Source: Galerina marginata
Lineage: Eukaryota; Basidiomycota; Agaricomycetes; Agaricales; Galerinaceae
Assembly: GCA_023014335.1 (NCBI GenBank)
Contig: JAECYW010000021.1
Span: 186,001-250,000, forward strand
Reading direction: 5' to 3'
DNA: 64,000 nucleotides
Shown: piece by piece, positions 11,016 through 21,876 of the stretch
Numbering within the stretch: the stretch's first letter is position 1
Layout: every line of letters begins with the position of its first letter
Notes under the pieces: model-generated
The model's database searches: none
Told to the model about the DNA's origin: nothing
Seen by the model: the letters and a program-made list of their open reading frames with translations, nothing else
Translations under genes and position numbers: made by a program

Positions 11016-11700
11016 TGTAACAGGCTGGAGTATACCATCTCTCCCTCACTCGTAGCTAAACTAGGTAAAGTACTCATCTCGTCGTCTCGGCAGACTGCAG
11101 TTCCATATGACTCGATACTTCCTCAACAATGTACTTGTACGAATTTCTCTTTTGATTACTCTGACGAAACGTAGTAGTAGCTGATTAGATTAGATTCAGT
11201 AATCTTAGTCAGCTATCTACTTTTGTATATAAATCTTGATGCGCCGTAAATCGAATCTATCTTTTTCACCCCTCAACAGTTCTCCTAGTGAGAAATATTG
11301 AGTTCTCGTGTTAAGTCTTGATACTCGGATATTCGATCTTGGGCTTACCGAGATTCGAATTGGAAGGAGTTAACGTTGGCGTACAAGGTTAACTTCTCCC
11401 TGACCGAAGCTCTAGACTTATCGCCTTGGGTCTCACACCTCCGTTCGCTGCTCAACCCTCGAGTCCCCACTCGCTGTGACGGTGCCGTCGAGTCAGGCCC
11501 TCACAAGCCCTACCGAAGTTGATGAAAGTCTTCGTAGTCGATCTTGCGGTCGACTTGTTGGGACTATGAATACTATTAAGTGGAGTCATCCGTAGGAACA
11601 TAGGTTACTGGTGTCGGTGTCATCTCCTGACACAGTATGATCCTGTCAGTGATACCTAAGTCAATGGAGTGGAAGACAACAGTATGTGCAACACAAAGTC
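11016..11700 (+). repeat. 3' LTR of element A (right edge uncertain)
   Basis: The LTR begins TGTAACAGG directly after the polypurine tract. A TATA box, TATATAAA, lies at 11226-11233, and a C/T-rich stretch (CTTTTTCACCCCTC) about 30 bp further on fits a transcription start. No clear matching CA end or target duplication could be picked, because the 5' LTR is outside the window. The sequence up to about 11.86 kb has no gene and may be LTR, flank or copia remnant. Confidence 0.65.
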
Positions 11701-12019
11701 ACTTTGAGAGCAGAGTGAGCCAAGAGGGAGCACCAAATATCTAAATTGGGCGTTTACATGTCATTATCCATAGATAATATGTCGTAGGTATAAACCAGAA
11801 TAAGAAGGCCAGACAAAGTACCACGTGTTGACTAGACTTCTTAGAGATACCTCCCCATAATGACCCAGATTAAGCCTAGATATTTATTCCAGATATCAAA
11901 CTACTTTATGTCTATAACCTCAGAAGAGATCGAGTACCTATTTAACAATTTCAGGCTTTGGCGCGCGCGGGATCAAACTGCGCGCATTGTGAGAATAAAA
12001 GTGCATCCAGACAGTCATA

Positions 12020-12675
12020 ATCGCGAGGCGATCGGCTCTCTGATGTACATTGCGCTTGGTACCCACCCGGATATCTGCTATGCATTAGGAATTCTCACTA
12101 AATTCAACAAAAATCCGGGATTAGAGCACTGGAACGCCCTCAAACGAGTCTATGCATACCTTTCTGGAACCAAGGACCTTCGCCTCATGTATGGAATGTC
12201 CCAGAAGGAACTCGAGGGCTATTTGGATGCTGATGGGTCAATGCACGAAGAGAGAAAGGCGATATCTGGATACGCTTTCCTCATCGATGGTGGCGCAGTG
12301 TCGTGGAACTCGAAAAAGCAGGAAATAATCGTGCTGTCAACAACGGAAGCTGAGTATGTGGCAACTACTCATGCTGCCAAAGAAGCTTTATGGCTGCGCT
12401 CCCTGCTTACTCAAATATTCGGACCACTTTCGGAACCCACCACACTTCACAGAGACAACCAGTCCGCCATCGCGCTCACTCAAGATCATCAATACCACGC
12501 TCGCACAAAACATATCGACATTCATTTTCACTTTATTCGTTGGATTATTTCTGAAGGGAAACTCAAATTGGTTTATTGTCCCACGGAAGACATGGTGGCC
12601 GACACGTTGACTAAGGCACTTCCGAGCCTGAAAGTCAAGCACTTCGTGCAAGAACTCGGCCTGCGCAAGGATTGA
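12020..12675 (+). pseudogene. Ty1/copia RNase H fragment
   Basis: C-terminal end of a copia polyprotein. It starts at REAIGSLMYIALGTHPDICYA (end of RT connection) and continues with the RNase H motifs GYLDADGS, SGYAFLI, WNSKKQEIIVLSTTEAEY, LHRDNQSAI and the diagnostic ARTKHIDIHFHFIR and VADTLTKALP. It stops at 12675, overlapping the polypurine tract. Upstream sequence in the same frame (from 11860) has no copia similarity I can see, so the element is truncated near 12.0 kb. Gag, protease, integrase and most of RT are missing. Confidence 0.9.
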
Positions 12676-12682
12676 GGGGGAG

Positions 12683-13018
12683 TGTTGGAATAGACAATCC
12701 ATCTGTATGCAATTTTATCTTATCTTATCTTTGTTTATCACTTTCCTTTCCGGTTTACAGTCACTCTCGTTCCCCGTTTCCTTTTATCATATGATTCTCA
12801 ACGTAGCTCGTAGTTACACATATACCTGGACATTTGTTCCATGCTCCCCTCAGACTTCGTCACTACAACAAGTGCGAACTGAGGTGAGCATTAGTCTACT
12901 TTATGTACCTCCATTCTTTACTCACATACCTGTAGTGTATTCTTATCTTACAGGTATATTCAATATATTAGACTTCGTCACTACAACGAGTGTGAACTGA
13001 GTGTATTCTTATCTTACA
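12683..13018 (+). repeat. 3' LTR of the copia fragment
   Basis: Starts TGTTGGAATAGA right after the purine tract GAGGGGGAG that overlaps the RNase H stop codon, as is typical of copia elements. The likely end is CTTATCTTACA at 13018. Inside is a partial duplication: a 32-bp block beginning AGACTTCGTCACTACAAC occurs at 12852 and 12970, and GTGTATTCTTATCTTACA at 12935 and 13001. An alternative end at 12952 is therefore possible. Confidence 0.65.
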
Positions 13019-13294
13019 GATCCGGCACTCATTCTAATAGTTACCCCTGCCAATCCCTAGTTTTCCTTATGCTTTTCATTCACTTCTTATGCATTTTGAG
13101 TACACATTATTTACATGCTTCAATAGCAGAACTAGTATATAATCTCATATTTACTCTGTAGTGATCTTTAGCTAGTTCTTGAGAATCTACTTGTTTATTC
13201 AAATCACGAACAAGTTCTCTTTTGAACTCTATGACTGTCAATAAATATTCACATCTTGTGAATACTTTATTTGAAGTTGTAACACTTTCAAATA

Positions 13295-16200
13295 TTACCT
13301 TGTTATATCTAGCATTGATCTCCTCCACTTTGATGTTAATTCATCAACCTTGAGCAAAACCCCAGCAGCAGCCCTGCTCAGTTTAAGTTCATGCACTCCA
13401 CCTCCTCCTTGCACTCTTTGCCCTTTTTCCAAGCTAGAAAATACCTTCCCAGCCCATTCACCCAGACCAAGCACCAGTGTTGTATGTTCAAGGCCTAAGA
13501 CCCGACCTCCATCAGTTTCCAATGCTGCATCCAAAACAACAAGAGCAAGCTCCAAGGCTGAGGTAAGAGAAGAAGCCTCTTTGCCTTGATTACCCCCACT
13601 TCCACCTAGGGCTCCCAGTTTGGTATCTTCATCATCATTTTCCTCCATATAAGATACTGGCTGTGTTCCAAGTGTTACAGCCAGCTCTAATGAGTCAGGT
13701 GCAATAATTGCAAGCCACTCAGGTGCATTCTGTGAGGCATTAACCAAGATTGCCAGTGTCCGTAAAAACTGAGAAAGTACAAGTGGGTTGAGGATGAGCC
13801 CTGTACCTGCTCCACGATACTGTGCACGGTCATCATGATGGGCAGTGCGCTCCTCCCGAGTTTGCTCATCCTGCAAGAACACCCAAAAGCGGTTGATAAG
13901 TGGCACAATGAAACACTCTGCTGCAACGTCAAGGAATTGTGTCAGCTGAGGTTGAACTATCTTCTGCATTTGGGAGTAAGGTTTGACAGGCTGTGTAGGC
14001 ACATCCATAATGTGCTGCGGCGGCTGCACACGCAGGCGGCGCTCACGAGTGATCTCTGAAGCAGTGTCTCTTACCACTTGTTGACGTTGAAGCGCCTGCT
14101 TGCTTAGTTCCTCGACCATAATTGATAAGAGCGCCGTGTCTGCTTTACCCGACATGACATACTTCTGGTGGAGAGAGCCAGGCAATATCTTGCTTGGAAA
14201 GATTGTACGTTCTGCTGGCACCCGAGATGGCGGCACTGGCAAGGATGCAAGTTCTCTAGCTCCTATCGCCAGCGCATTCAGGGCTACAAAGCGCTGGTCT
14301 GCCGAGTATTGGTTTTTGAAAAATTCTTGGATGAGCGCACTATTGGGCTGAATTAACTGCTGCTTGTCGTCAGTGGATTGAAAAAAAAACATACGGAGGA
14401 GCCTTTCTCGGGGCACAAGCCACCAACGCATTCAACGCCCCTTGCCGTCTTTCTCCAAAGCCTTCCAGTTCAAAGTTATCTTGCAGAGCCAGTAGGGCAT
14501 GCACCAAGTTAACCGCATTCTCGTCTGGATTGGCATTCCCATAACAACATCAGCAGCTACTCAAAGGAAAAAGAAAAGGTCACCACATACCAAGCTCTGT
14601 CCCGTACCCTCTTTTCTTCCTAATTAGTTCCTCAGCACAATTCAGCGCCATCTCAATCCGATCAGCCTCATGTGGGTCATCAGGACCGACTTTGGAAGAA
14701 CCTCCGCGGAGGAGCTCGCCGAGCTGCACGAGGTACACTGGTCTTGGGATTTTCTTGACGCCAACATTGAGCGTGGGGTCTTTCTCTACCTCAGCGAGCT
14801 CAGATGGTGAAGGTGAGGCAGACCGAGAAGACGGCGGCAATGCGTAGCCTGTCATCGAGTCGTCTGAGTCATATCCATCACCCTTGGGAGCGAAAGTTGC
14901 TCTAGCAGCTTCTGTCGGGTGGAATAAGATGTCGACTGCACGTGGAGCAGCGACTTCCTCCAATTCCATCTCAGTGCTTGCTCTCTCTTGCTGTAACTCC
15001 GCATCCACGTCCCTGGCTCCCAACAGCTGGCGCAAGGCGCGACACCACGGCTTCCCCTGACCGTCCCCTTCCCAGTCCCCAAAGTTGAGCTGCTTGCCGC
15101 AAAGCTGGGCCACGACCTCGGCAGCGAGCATCCCACAGCGCCTCACTGACGGATCGAGATGGGAGATATACACAGAGATGGCCTTGATGAAGTTCGGCGC
15201 AGACACAAGGGCATGCACGTGTGAGGAGGACAGCGGGAAATAAGAGACAGTGAGGAGGAGGAGAGCTGTCGTGTCTGATTCACGTTGTCAGTATCATGCA
15301 ATCTGAGAACGTCGCAAAGAAAGGGGTTTACAGCGGTGCCGTGAAATGAGCGAGTGCTTGATATGTTCTGGGGACGACCAAATGTCCAGTATACTCTCCA
15401 AAAACGCATCCAAAACTATTTTGACAGGTCAAATCCAAAACCAAAAAAGTGAAATGGGAAAAACATGCCCTTCAAGTTAACCGCTTCTCCCCTGGCGCCG
15501 CCGGAAACCCAGCACACAAACAAGCGCGCATATACCTCAGGCCAATCCCTACTCGCCATCATCATCAAGCTGGTCGCAATTTCCCAAAGCTCCCTGCCCT
15601 CGGAGTCTTTCCCGAGTGGTGTGATTTTCCCCACCAGCCCATCCAATAATGCCGCCTCCCTCCTTAAATTGGCGCGTTTTGCAGGCGCGCCGTCCATCGA
15701 TGGCTCAATCTCTTGAAGGCTTCCGCTCAAAGATGAAAACAGGGAGCCCAAGATGGATTGGAGAGTGAGGCTGGACGGGACGGCAAGAAAGAGGGCGGAC
15801 CAGTACACCGAATACCTCTGTGCATACTTCAACTCGGGATTGAGGTTTGAAGTTTGACGCTCGCGGATAATGGGGAGGGTCGCTTGGAAGAACGATGGCT
15901 GCGACCGTGCGGTGGGCGGGCTGGGCGGGAAGATGCCTAGGTTGACAAGTTTTCCCAACAGGTAGGTCAGAGAGGGTAGGGCGGCGTCTAGATCAGAGTA
16001 GATAAACACGAGTAGGAGTCGCGCAGATAGATGTCCTCCGTACCTGCAGCCGATTTCGACTTGCCAGAAAGGTCAAACAGCAACCCCTCGCACCGTATGC
16101 TCAGATGGTTAAAATACATCGCGTTCTCCAGCCCAGACGGAGGAGGTTCGCCCGACGCTCCAAGAGCATTCGCCACTTTAGTGGGGACCATACACAAATT

Positions 16201-16734
16201 CTTGACACAATCCTCCCAATCTACCTCCCTCTCTGCCCGTGCCACAGCCGTCGTCCCCGCCGCATCGAACACCGCCCTAAAAAGCCGATCCACGGTATAC
16301 TCCCTCGCCAGCCTCTCCAGCATCCTCAGCGCATACCTCGCATACCCCGTCTCCGCCATTACCAACTGTATTGACATCAGCGTGCCATAGGCACACAGCG
16401 CTACATTCCCTGCAGCCCCCGAGGCGTTTGAAAACGCGTCCGGACAGAAATATTGATCCAGCAACTGAGTAGCATGAGCCTCTGCGAGTAGGGTATCCCA
16501 GGTTGGAACAACGGATGTGAGCAGGACGCGTTGAAGGTGAGGGATGTGCTTTTTTATGTTGACATGGCTGGATGAGGGAAGAGGACGGGTATTGTACCGC
16601 CTGAATTGGGGTGGGAGCAGGCCTAGAGTGTCGAGCGGGGCTGCGAGCAAGCTGAGTAGAGTTGGCAGGTCAGGAATCTGTCCGAGTAGCTGCTCAATGA
16701 TGCCTTGGATTTGTGCTCGAGAATCAGTGTCCAT
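13295..16734 (-). CDS. TEL2: Telomere length regulation protein TEL2 homologue
   Basis: About 1,045 residues in six exons: 16734-16044, 15987-15482, 15415-15332, 15274-14591, 14524-14395, 14339-13295. TEL2/TELO2 is the core of the TTT complex, which helps Hsp90 mature PIKK kinases such as Tor, ATM and ATR. Evidence: the N-terminal block GLENAMYFNHLSIRCEGLL; the conserved central block RRCGMLAAEVVAQLCGKQL followed by FGDWEGDGQG; the acidic DSDDSMTGYALPP linker; and C-terminal helices with FFKNQYSADQRFVALNALA and KYVMSGKADTALLSIMVEEL. Five introns of 55-66 bp all fit GT-AG, but at intron 2 the obvious acceptor (15416) is one base out of phase. A downstream AG or a sequence error is needed there. 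Confidence 0.9.
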
Positions 16735-16981
16735 CCTCTATTTGACGGTGCGGAAGAGAAACAAATATCAAAGTCAGTTACATAACACTCGCGAGACATT
16801 TTCGGCAGAGCCATGCAAAAAATTAGGAATTTATTTACATAAAGATGTCATTTACTGTTCAAGTACATACAACCTCTACCAAGTAGAGAGATAACCAAAG
16901 AAGAAAAAATTACATACAGATTAGATACAAATACAACCCCACGAAGGGAGTGCCTTAGATACACTTCGGATAATTCACATA
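16735..16981. other. Intergenic, TEL2 promoter / H1-A 3' end
   Basis: About 250 bp between two genes of the same strand. It is AT-rich on the H1-A side. I see no further gene. Confidence 0.5.
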
Positions 16982-18033
16982 TTAAGCTGCCGTCTTGGAG
17001 GCAGGTTTCGCCTTGGATGCGGGTTTGGGTTTAGACACGGATTTGGCTTTGGAGGCGGGCTTTGCAGCAGCGGCTTTGGAGGTAGGCTTGGTCCTGGTTG
17101 CGACAGAAGACTTTGACTTGGGCTTTGAGACTGGCTTCTTCGCCTCACCGGTGACAGCCTGCACAGAGACCATCAACATCATAAAGAGTCGGAGAGCGCA
17201 AAAAATACCTTCTTCGCAGTTCCCTTCTTGGTGGTTGTGGCTTTCTTTGCGGTAGCAGGTTTCTTTGCAGTGGACACTTTCTTGGTGGTAGCAGTGGCCT
17301 TTTTAGCGGCAGTTGCCTTCTTTACGGCAGCGGGTTTCTTGGAAGCAGCAGCAGGAGCAGACTTGGCCGCTTTCGGTTTAGTGGCAGGCTTCGCAGCGGG
17401 TTTCTTTGCGGCGGGCTTTGTGGGGGCAGCTTTGGGCTTGGTAACAGCCGCAGCCTTGGCAGCGGCGGGTTTCTTCACGAGAGGTTTTGCATTCTAGATG
17501 GCATGATGTCAGCAAGTAAAGAAAATGACTAGGCAAGAGTCTCGCCTCTTTCGCAGCATCGGAACGGCCCTTGGGTGCGAGTTTGACCTTGCCCGACGGC
17601 CCTAAGGAATATTGATAAGACCCCAGCCGAGTCACAGTCAGGCGAGGGAGTACCTTTGGGAAGCAGGAAGATTCCTTTCTCGTTGCCGTGCGTGATGGCA
17701 CGGTTGAGCTGGCTCGCCGCAGTGGCATTGAGGTCAATGTGATACTTGGTCTCCACAAACTGTTACAGAGACATAAGTCGCAGATAGGGTACACGAGGAC
17801 GAGGCCAGGCACCTTCTTGATAGTAGGGCGAGAGACACCGGCGCGGGCATCTTCAGGATGGCTAGTAATGCACTCCTGCGTTCGATAAGGATCAGACTGA
17901 GCAACAGCGTGGAATGAGGTCTGACCTTGATCATATCGACCCAGGTGGGGTGAGACGGACTGTGGGCCTTGGCTGTAGCAGCATGGCTCTTGGAGGCGGC
18001 CTTGGCGGACGATTTCTTGACGGCGGTGGGCAT
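16982..18033 (-). CDS. Linker histone H1 (copy A)
   Basis: Six exons, about 260 residues. The H15 globular winged-helix domain is assembled over exons 1-4: HPTWVDMIK, ECITSHPEDARAG, VSRPTIKK, FVETKYHIDLNATAASQLNR, GIFLLPKG, PSGKVKLAPK. It is followed by a long Lys/Ala/Pro tail of AAKKP- and TTKK-type repeats that binds linker DNA. The start is the ATG at 18033, which gives the short basic MPTAVKKSSAKAASK tail before the globular domain. The intron at 17494-17545 must use a GC donor (AAAGAG/GCGAGA), because reading through changes frame. A divergent upstream region is shared with the synthetase-like gene. The partner gene at 20651 has the same domain and nearly the same intron sites. Confidence 0.93.
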
Positions 18034-18493
18034 TTTGCAGAGGGAAGGTGGGGGTGGAAAGGAGACAAGAAGGAGGTCCGAACACCGAGAGCCACCATGG
18101 AGCATCACGTGCGGAGAAGAGCGCGCACGGACGCCCGTTCTCGAGAGTCGACTGCAGGTGGGTTGGGGGAGAGACTGGGTTGCAGACGAGAGTGGCTGGC
18201 GCACGGGGTGCCCGAGAGTCGTCCCACACAAAAGAGACGTCCCTGATCATCGCAGGACGCGTCTAGTAGCCCCAAGAACGCACAGAACACACAGAAACAC
18301 GCTCGACAGTCCGTCCATCGTCAAAAAGAAAGAAAGCAGATAGTTTTGCGCCTGGAAGAGAGCCGGCAGCACACACGGACAGGGCGGAGAGAGCACGAGA
18401 CGAGGGGAGAGGAAGAGCAAAAGTGCAAATTCGCGCGGAACTTTCCCTTTCCAAATCGGGACCGTGCAGCTCTCTCCGCAACACCCACTGACC
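18034..18493. promoter_or_regulatory. Divergent promoter region, H1-A / synthetase-like gene
   Basis: 460 bp between two outward-facing start codons (18033 on - and 18494 on +), so both promoters must lie here. There is no clear TATA box. The sequence is GC-rich, with many GAGAG-type purine stretches near 18390-18420. Confidence 0.6.
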
Positions 18494-20502
18494 ATGGCTC
18501 TCGCCGACTACCTGCTCACCGACGACCTCACCATCCTTCTCGCTCTCATCGCTGCCACCGTCTTTCTCCTCAACAACCTCTACAAACCCCAGCCCCTCGT
18601 CCACCCCATCCTCCTCGGCAGACAGAGCGATGTCGGCCGCGCACGTAACCCCGGTGAAAGCGCTGTCTACAGAAACTACGGCACTGGGCTCATGGGGCGG
18701 GTTCGTAGCTGTCTCTTTTCTCTTTGATCCAGGCTAACGCTTAGCAGTTCCCGCTGAGGCCAGGTAAAGACGTCCACATCCTTGCCGATTTTGTCAGGCC
18801 GGAGATGGAAGCACCTCGAACGCTCTGGTCCACCAAGGTCTGTCCATTTTAGTCTACATAGGCGCCCATACCCAACTCATCCCTACCACAGCTCACAAAC
18901 TCTCACCTCCAAGACCGCGCAGCCGCCTTTGCTACCGGTCTCCTCCGCCTTGGGCGCATCCAGCCCCAAAAATCAACCGTATTGCTCTTATTAAACGATT
19001 GCCTCGGTCCGTCGTTTTTGTTCCCACTCCGCTCAGCCTAACCACGTATACAGAATTCATCGTCGCCGACCTCGCACTCGCTTCGCATTCTATAAGCTCT
19101 ATTACTCTCTCTTCTTCCAAATTACTGTCCCCCGTCCTAGATGCTCATCCTCCTTCTGCTATCGTCACCCATGCGTTCTTATTACCCCAGCTCCTTGAGC
19201 TTATTTACGATTCCTCGGAACACCAAACAGAACACACCATCATTGTCGTCGGCGAACCTACCCCTCAAGCGATGGCCAGCGTAGCTAGCAACGTCAAGGT
19301 TTACAAATTTGCTGAACTCGAGCGTGAGGGATTCAAGGTCGAAAAAATTCTTAGTCCACTTCCCAGTCAGTGCTATTATGCAACACATTTTACATACATT
19401 GACTTGTTTATAGAACCAAGCGACGTATTCACCGTCTCTTTCTACGAAACCGAGTCGGGCCAGATTCACGGTGCCCAGCTTACGCATGAAAACATGACAG
19501 CTGGTGTGGCAGCTATTCGGGCCATGTTCCCACTGACAAGCGGTATGTCGCCTTTGGATACCCTGGTGTCCGCCCATTCGATGAGCACGGCCTACGGACG
19601 CGCCATTGCATATACTGCCATCTACGAAGGGACCAGCTTTGCGTCTATCCAGAGTTCAGAGCTCTACTACGCGGACGAAAGTAAGTTTGTTCAGATTCTT
19701 TCAAACGCACCTAACAATGGTCTACAGACGACGTGAAAACGGAAAATGCCCAAGTGGTCGCCGCGAGGAAATACCCCATCCCTTCACCGACCGTTCTCTT
19801 CCTCAAGCCGACACACCTGGCTTCACTGGTGTCGGGCATAATCGCAGAAGGGAAGAGCAGCTCGTGGTTCCTGTACTCGTTCGCGTGGCGCCATAAATTA
19901 GCCGGCGTTAACGACGGGTTCATCACGAACCAAAGCCTGTGGGACCGACTGGTATTTGACAGCGCCAGGGCCAAGGTCCTCGGGAACGGCGCAGCGACGT
20001 TGAGAGAGATCATCGTCAGCGGAGGTACGTAGCCCTTTTGGCTTGGTATTGGTTGAGACTGACTTTCGCAGGCCACATTGACTTGGAGACGCTGACCCCA
20101 GCCCGAATTGCGCTCTCTGTGCCACTGGTCAACGTCTTTACGCACCCACTCGTTGCAGCGCCGATCCTGGCCTCCAATCCCTTGGACCTGCAAGATCTGC
20201 CTTCGTTCTCCACAGGCAAGACAGGAACAATGGCACACTCTGGCCCTCCAGGTGTGAACGTCGAAGTCAAGCTGGTTGGGGTGAACGACGAGATTGTGGA
20301 AAACGGCGGTGACCCGATAGGAAATGTCCTGGTGCGCGGACCACCGGTGGGCAAGCTGGTAGTGAATCTAGAAGACTACGTCGACGTCTCGCGGGGAACG
20401 ACCTCTGACTCTGACGGGGACGCCGAGGCAACGGACGGGTGGACAGCGACAGAGGCGAAAGCGAGAGTGCAGACGAATGGCGCGTTCCAGTTGATAGCAT
20501 AA
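18494..20502 (+). CDS. AMP-binding / acyl-CoA synthetase-like protein, probably inactive
   Basis: Seven exons (18494-18700, 18748-18837, 18892-19006, 19054-19365, 19414-19680, 19728-20024, 20072-20502) that sum to 572 codons in phase. An N-terminal hydrophobic segment (DDLTILLALIAATVFLLNNL) suggests membrane anchoring. The order of blocks follows fungal long-chain acyl-CoA synthetases: LQDRAAAFATGLLRLG, EFIVADLALASHS, TVSFYETESGQIHGAQLTHE, MAHSGPPGVNVEVKLV and NVLVRGPPV. The ATP-binding P-loop (usually TSGTTGxPKG) reads FYETESGQIHGAQL, and the protein ends at GWTATEAKARVQTNGAFQLI, without the C-terminal lysine subdomain. It is therefore likely a pseudoenzyme or a truncated relative. It sits between two H1 genes. 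Confidence 0.75.
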
Positions 20503-20598
20503 TTAGTCACGTGTATGGAATTGACGCGACGCGTTGAGCTCGAATCAACAAAGAGTGAAATTCAGCACAGCCACTGAGATCGGAGCTGAGACGGACTG

Positions 20599-20608
20599 AT
20601 ATAAATAG
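20599..20608 (+). promoter_or_regulatory. TATA-like box of H1-B
   Basis: GATATAAATA lies about 50 bp upstream of the H1-B start codon, a fitting distance for a core promoter with a very short leader. Confidence 0.5.
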
Positions 20609-20650
20609 GCTGGCACACCGATACTCTCCCTCAAACCCAAACCCATTACT

Positions 20651-21667
20651 ATGTCTGCCCCTGTTGAATCTATTGCTGCCCCTACCCCCGCTGAGGCTCC
20701 CTCGACCCCGCGTGCCACCAAGAAGGCTCCGACTGTGAAGAAGCCCACTGCCACCAAGGCCAAGGCTGCGACCAAACCCAAGGCGGCTGCGAGCAAGGCT
20801 GCGAAGCCTGCTGCGACTGGACGTCCATCGTGGAAGGATATCATCAAGGTGGGTTACTTGTGTTATCGTTGATAATGTGCTAAGCTGTTGCAGGAATGTA
20901 TCATTGCGAACAAGGAAGATGTGCGGCAGGGAGTGTCGCGGTTGACTATCAAGAAAGTGAGTGATATGGTTGATCAGCAGTGGCACATGTAACGAACGGT
21001 TTTATAGTTTGCAGAGGAAAAGTACGGAGTTGAGGTGACGGGTATAAACCTTTCGCAGCTGAACCGGGCCATTGCGAGTGGGGCCGAGGGTGGACTGTTC
21101 CTGCTGCCCAAGGGCCCGTCTGGAAAGGTGAAGCTTGCGCCGAAAGCCAAGGCTTCTGCTTCCAAGGAGGTTTGTCTGTTTCTATTTATGTTCGCGCCCT
21201 GATTCTGATAAGGTTTTTTATAATAGAATTCGAAGCCGCCCTCAAAGGCTGCTGCTGCGACAGTGAAGAAACCTGCTGTAAAGGCGGCGACCACGACAAA
21301 GAAGACGACTGCTGCGCCCAAGAAAGTGCTGGCTGGCAAGGCCAAGGCAACGACAAAGAAGACGGCGGCACCGTCGAAACGGGGAGCAGCAAAGAAGGTA
21401 GAGGCGTCATTTGTGGCCTGATGGAGATATGACGCTGACATTGGGGGTTCCATTCTAGGCAGTGACGGGAACGACGCCTGCTGCCAAGGCGAAAGCCGCG
21501 GCAACAAAGAAAGCCCCCGCCAAAAAGGCCGCAGCCCCAGCATCAACGACAAAGAAGGTATGACTCTGAGCGTGTATGGCGGACTATGCTAATAGGAATG
21601 GACGCAGGTCGCAGCAGCAGCCAAACCGCGATCAAAGCCGGCGTCCAAGGTCAAAAAGGTTCAATGA
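20651..21667 (+). CDS. Linker histone H1 (copy B)
   Basis: About 250 residues. An N-terminal Ala/Pro/Lys tail precedes the H15 domain, built from RPSWKDIIK, ECIIANKEDVRQG, VSRLTIKK, FAEEKYGVEVTGINLSQLNR, GGLFLLPKG and PSGKVKLAPK. A Lys/Ala-rich C-terminal tail is spread over several short exons and ends KPASKVKKVQ. The ATG at 20651 is just downstream of a TATAAATA box (about 20600). Intron positions after DIIK and TIKK coincide with those of copy A, which shows common descent. The promoter is short: the upstream gene stops 148 bp away. Confidence 0.93.
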
Positions 21668-21876
21668 CTGTAGTAGCTAGCACGTTGTACGATAGTTTTG
21701 TGAATGGAGCGATCATTTTGTGAACACGTGGGGTGTCCGGCCATCTGCGGCAGACAGGACCCCGGATGAGTCATGTGGGGTCCGCTTACCGTGTCTGTTT
21801 GTGTAAGATTGAAATATGAAAAGGGACATGGCTCGCTTTTTCATTCCTCTCTCCCCTCTCGCTGGTCGACCGATCC

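Larger units (their letters stand above)
1..11700 (+). mobile_element. Ty3/gypsy chromovirus (element A), 5' truncated by the window
   Basis: One element on the + strand. In order: gag zinc knuckle, aspartic protease, reverse transcriptase, RNase H, zinc-binding integrase with DD35E core, and a C-terminal chromodomain. Then come a third long reading frame, a polypurine tract and the start of an LTR. The order PR-RT-RH-INT-chromodomain defines the chromovirus branch of Metaviridae. The 5' LTR and most of gag lie outside the window. Two DNA transposons are nested inside (2609-4761 and 8517-9451), and RNase H carries a separate frame offset, so this copy is not autonomous. The right end of the 3' LTR could not be fixed; 11700 is approximate. 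Confidence 0.9.

Noticed and set aside
11860..12019. Upstream extension of the copia ORF
   Set aside because: The frame is open but shows no copia RT motifs before REAIGSLMY, so I treat it as flanking sequence.
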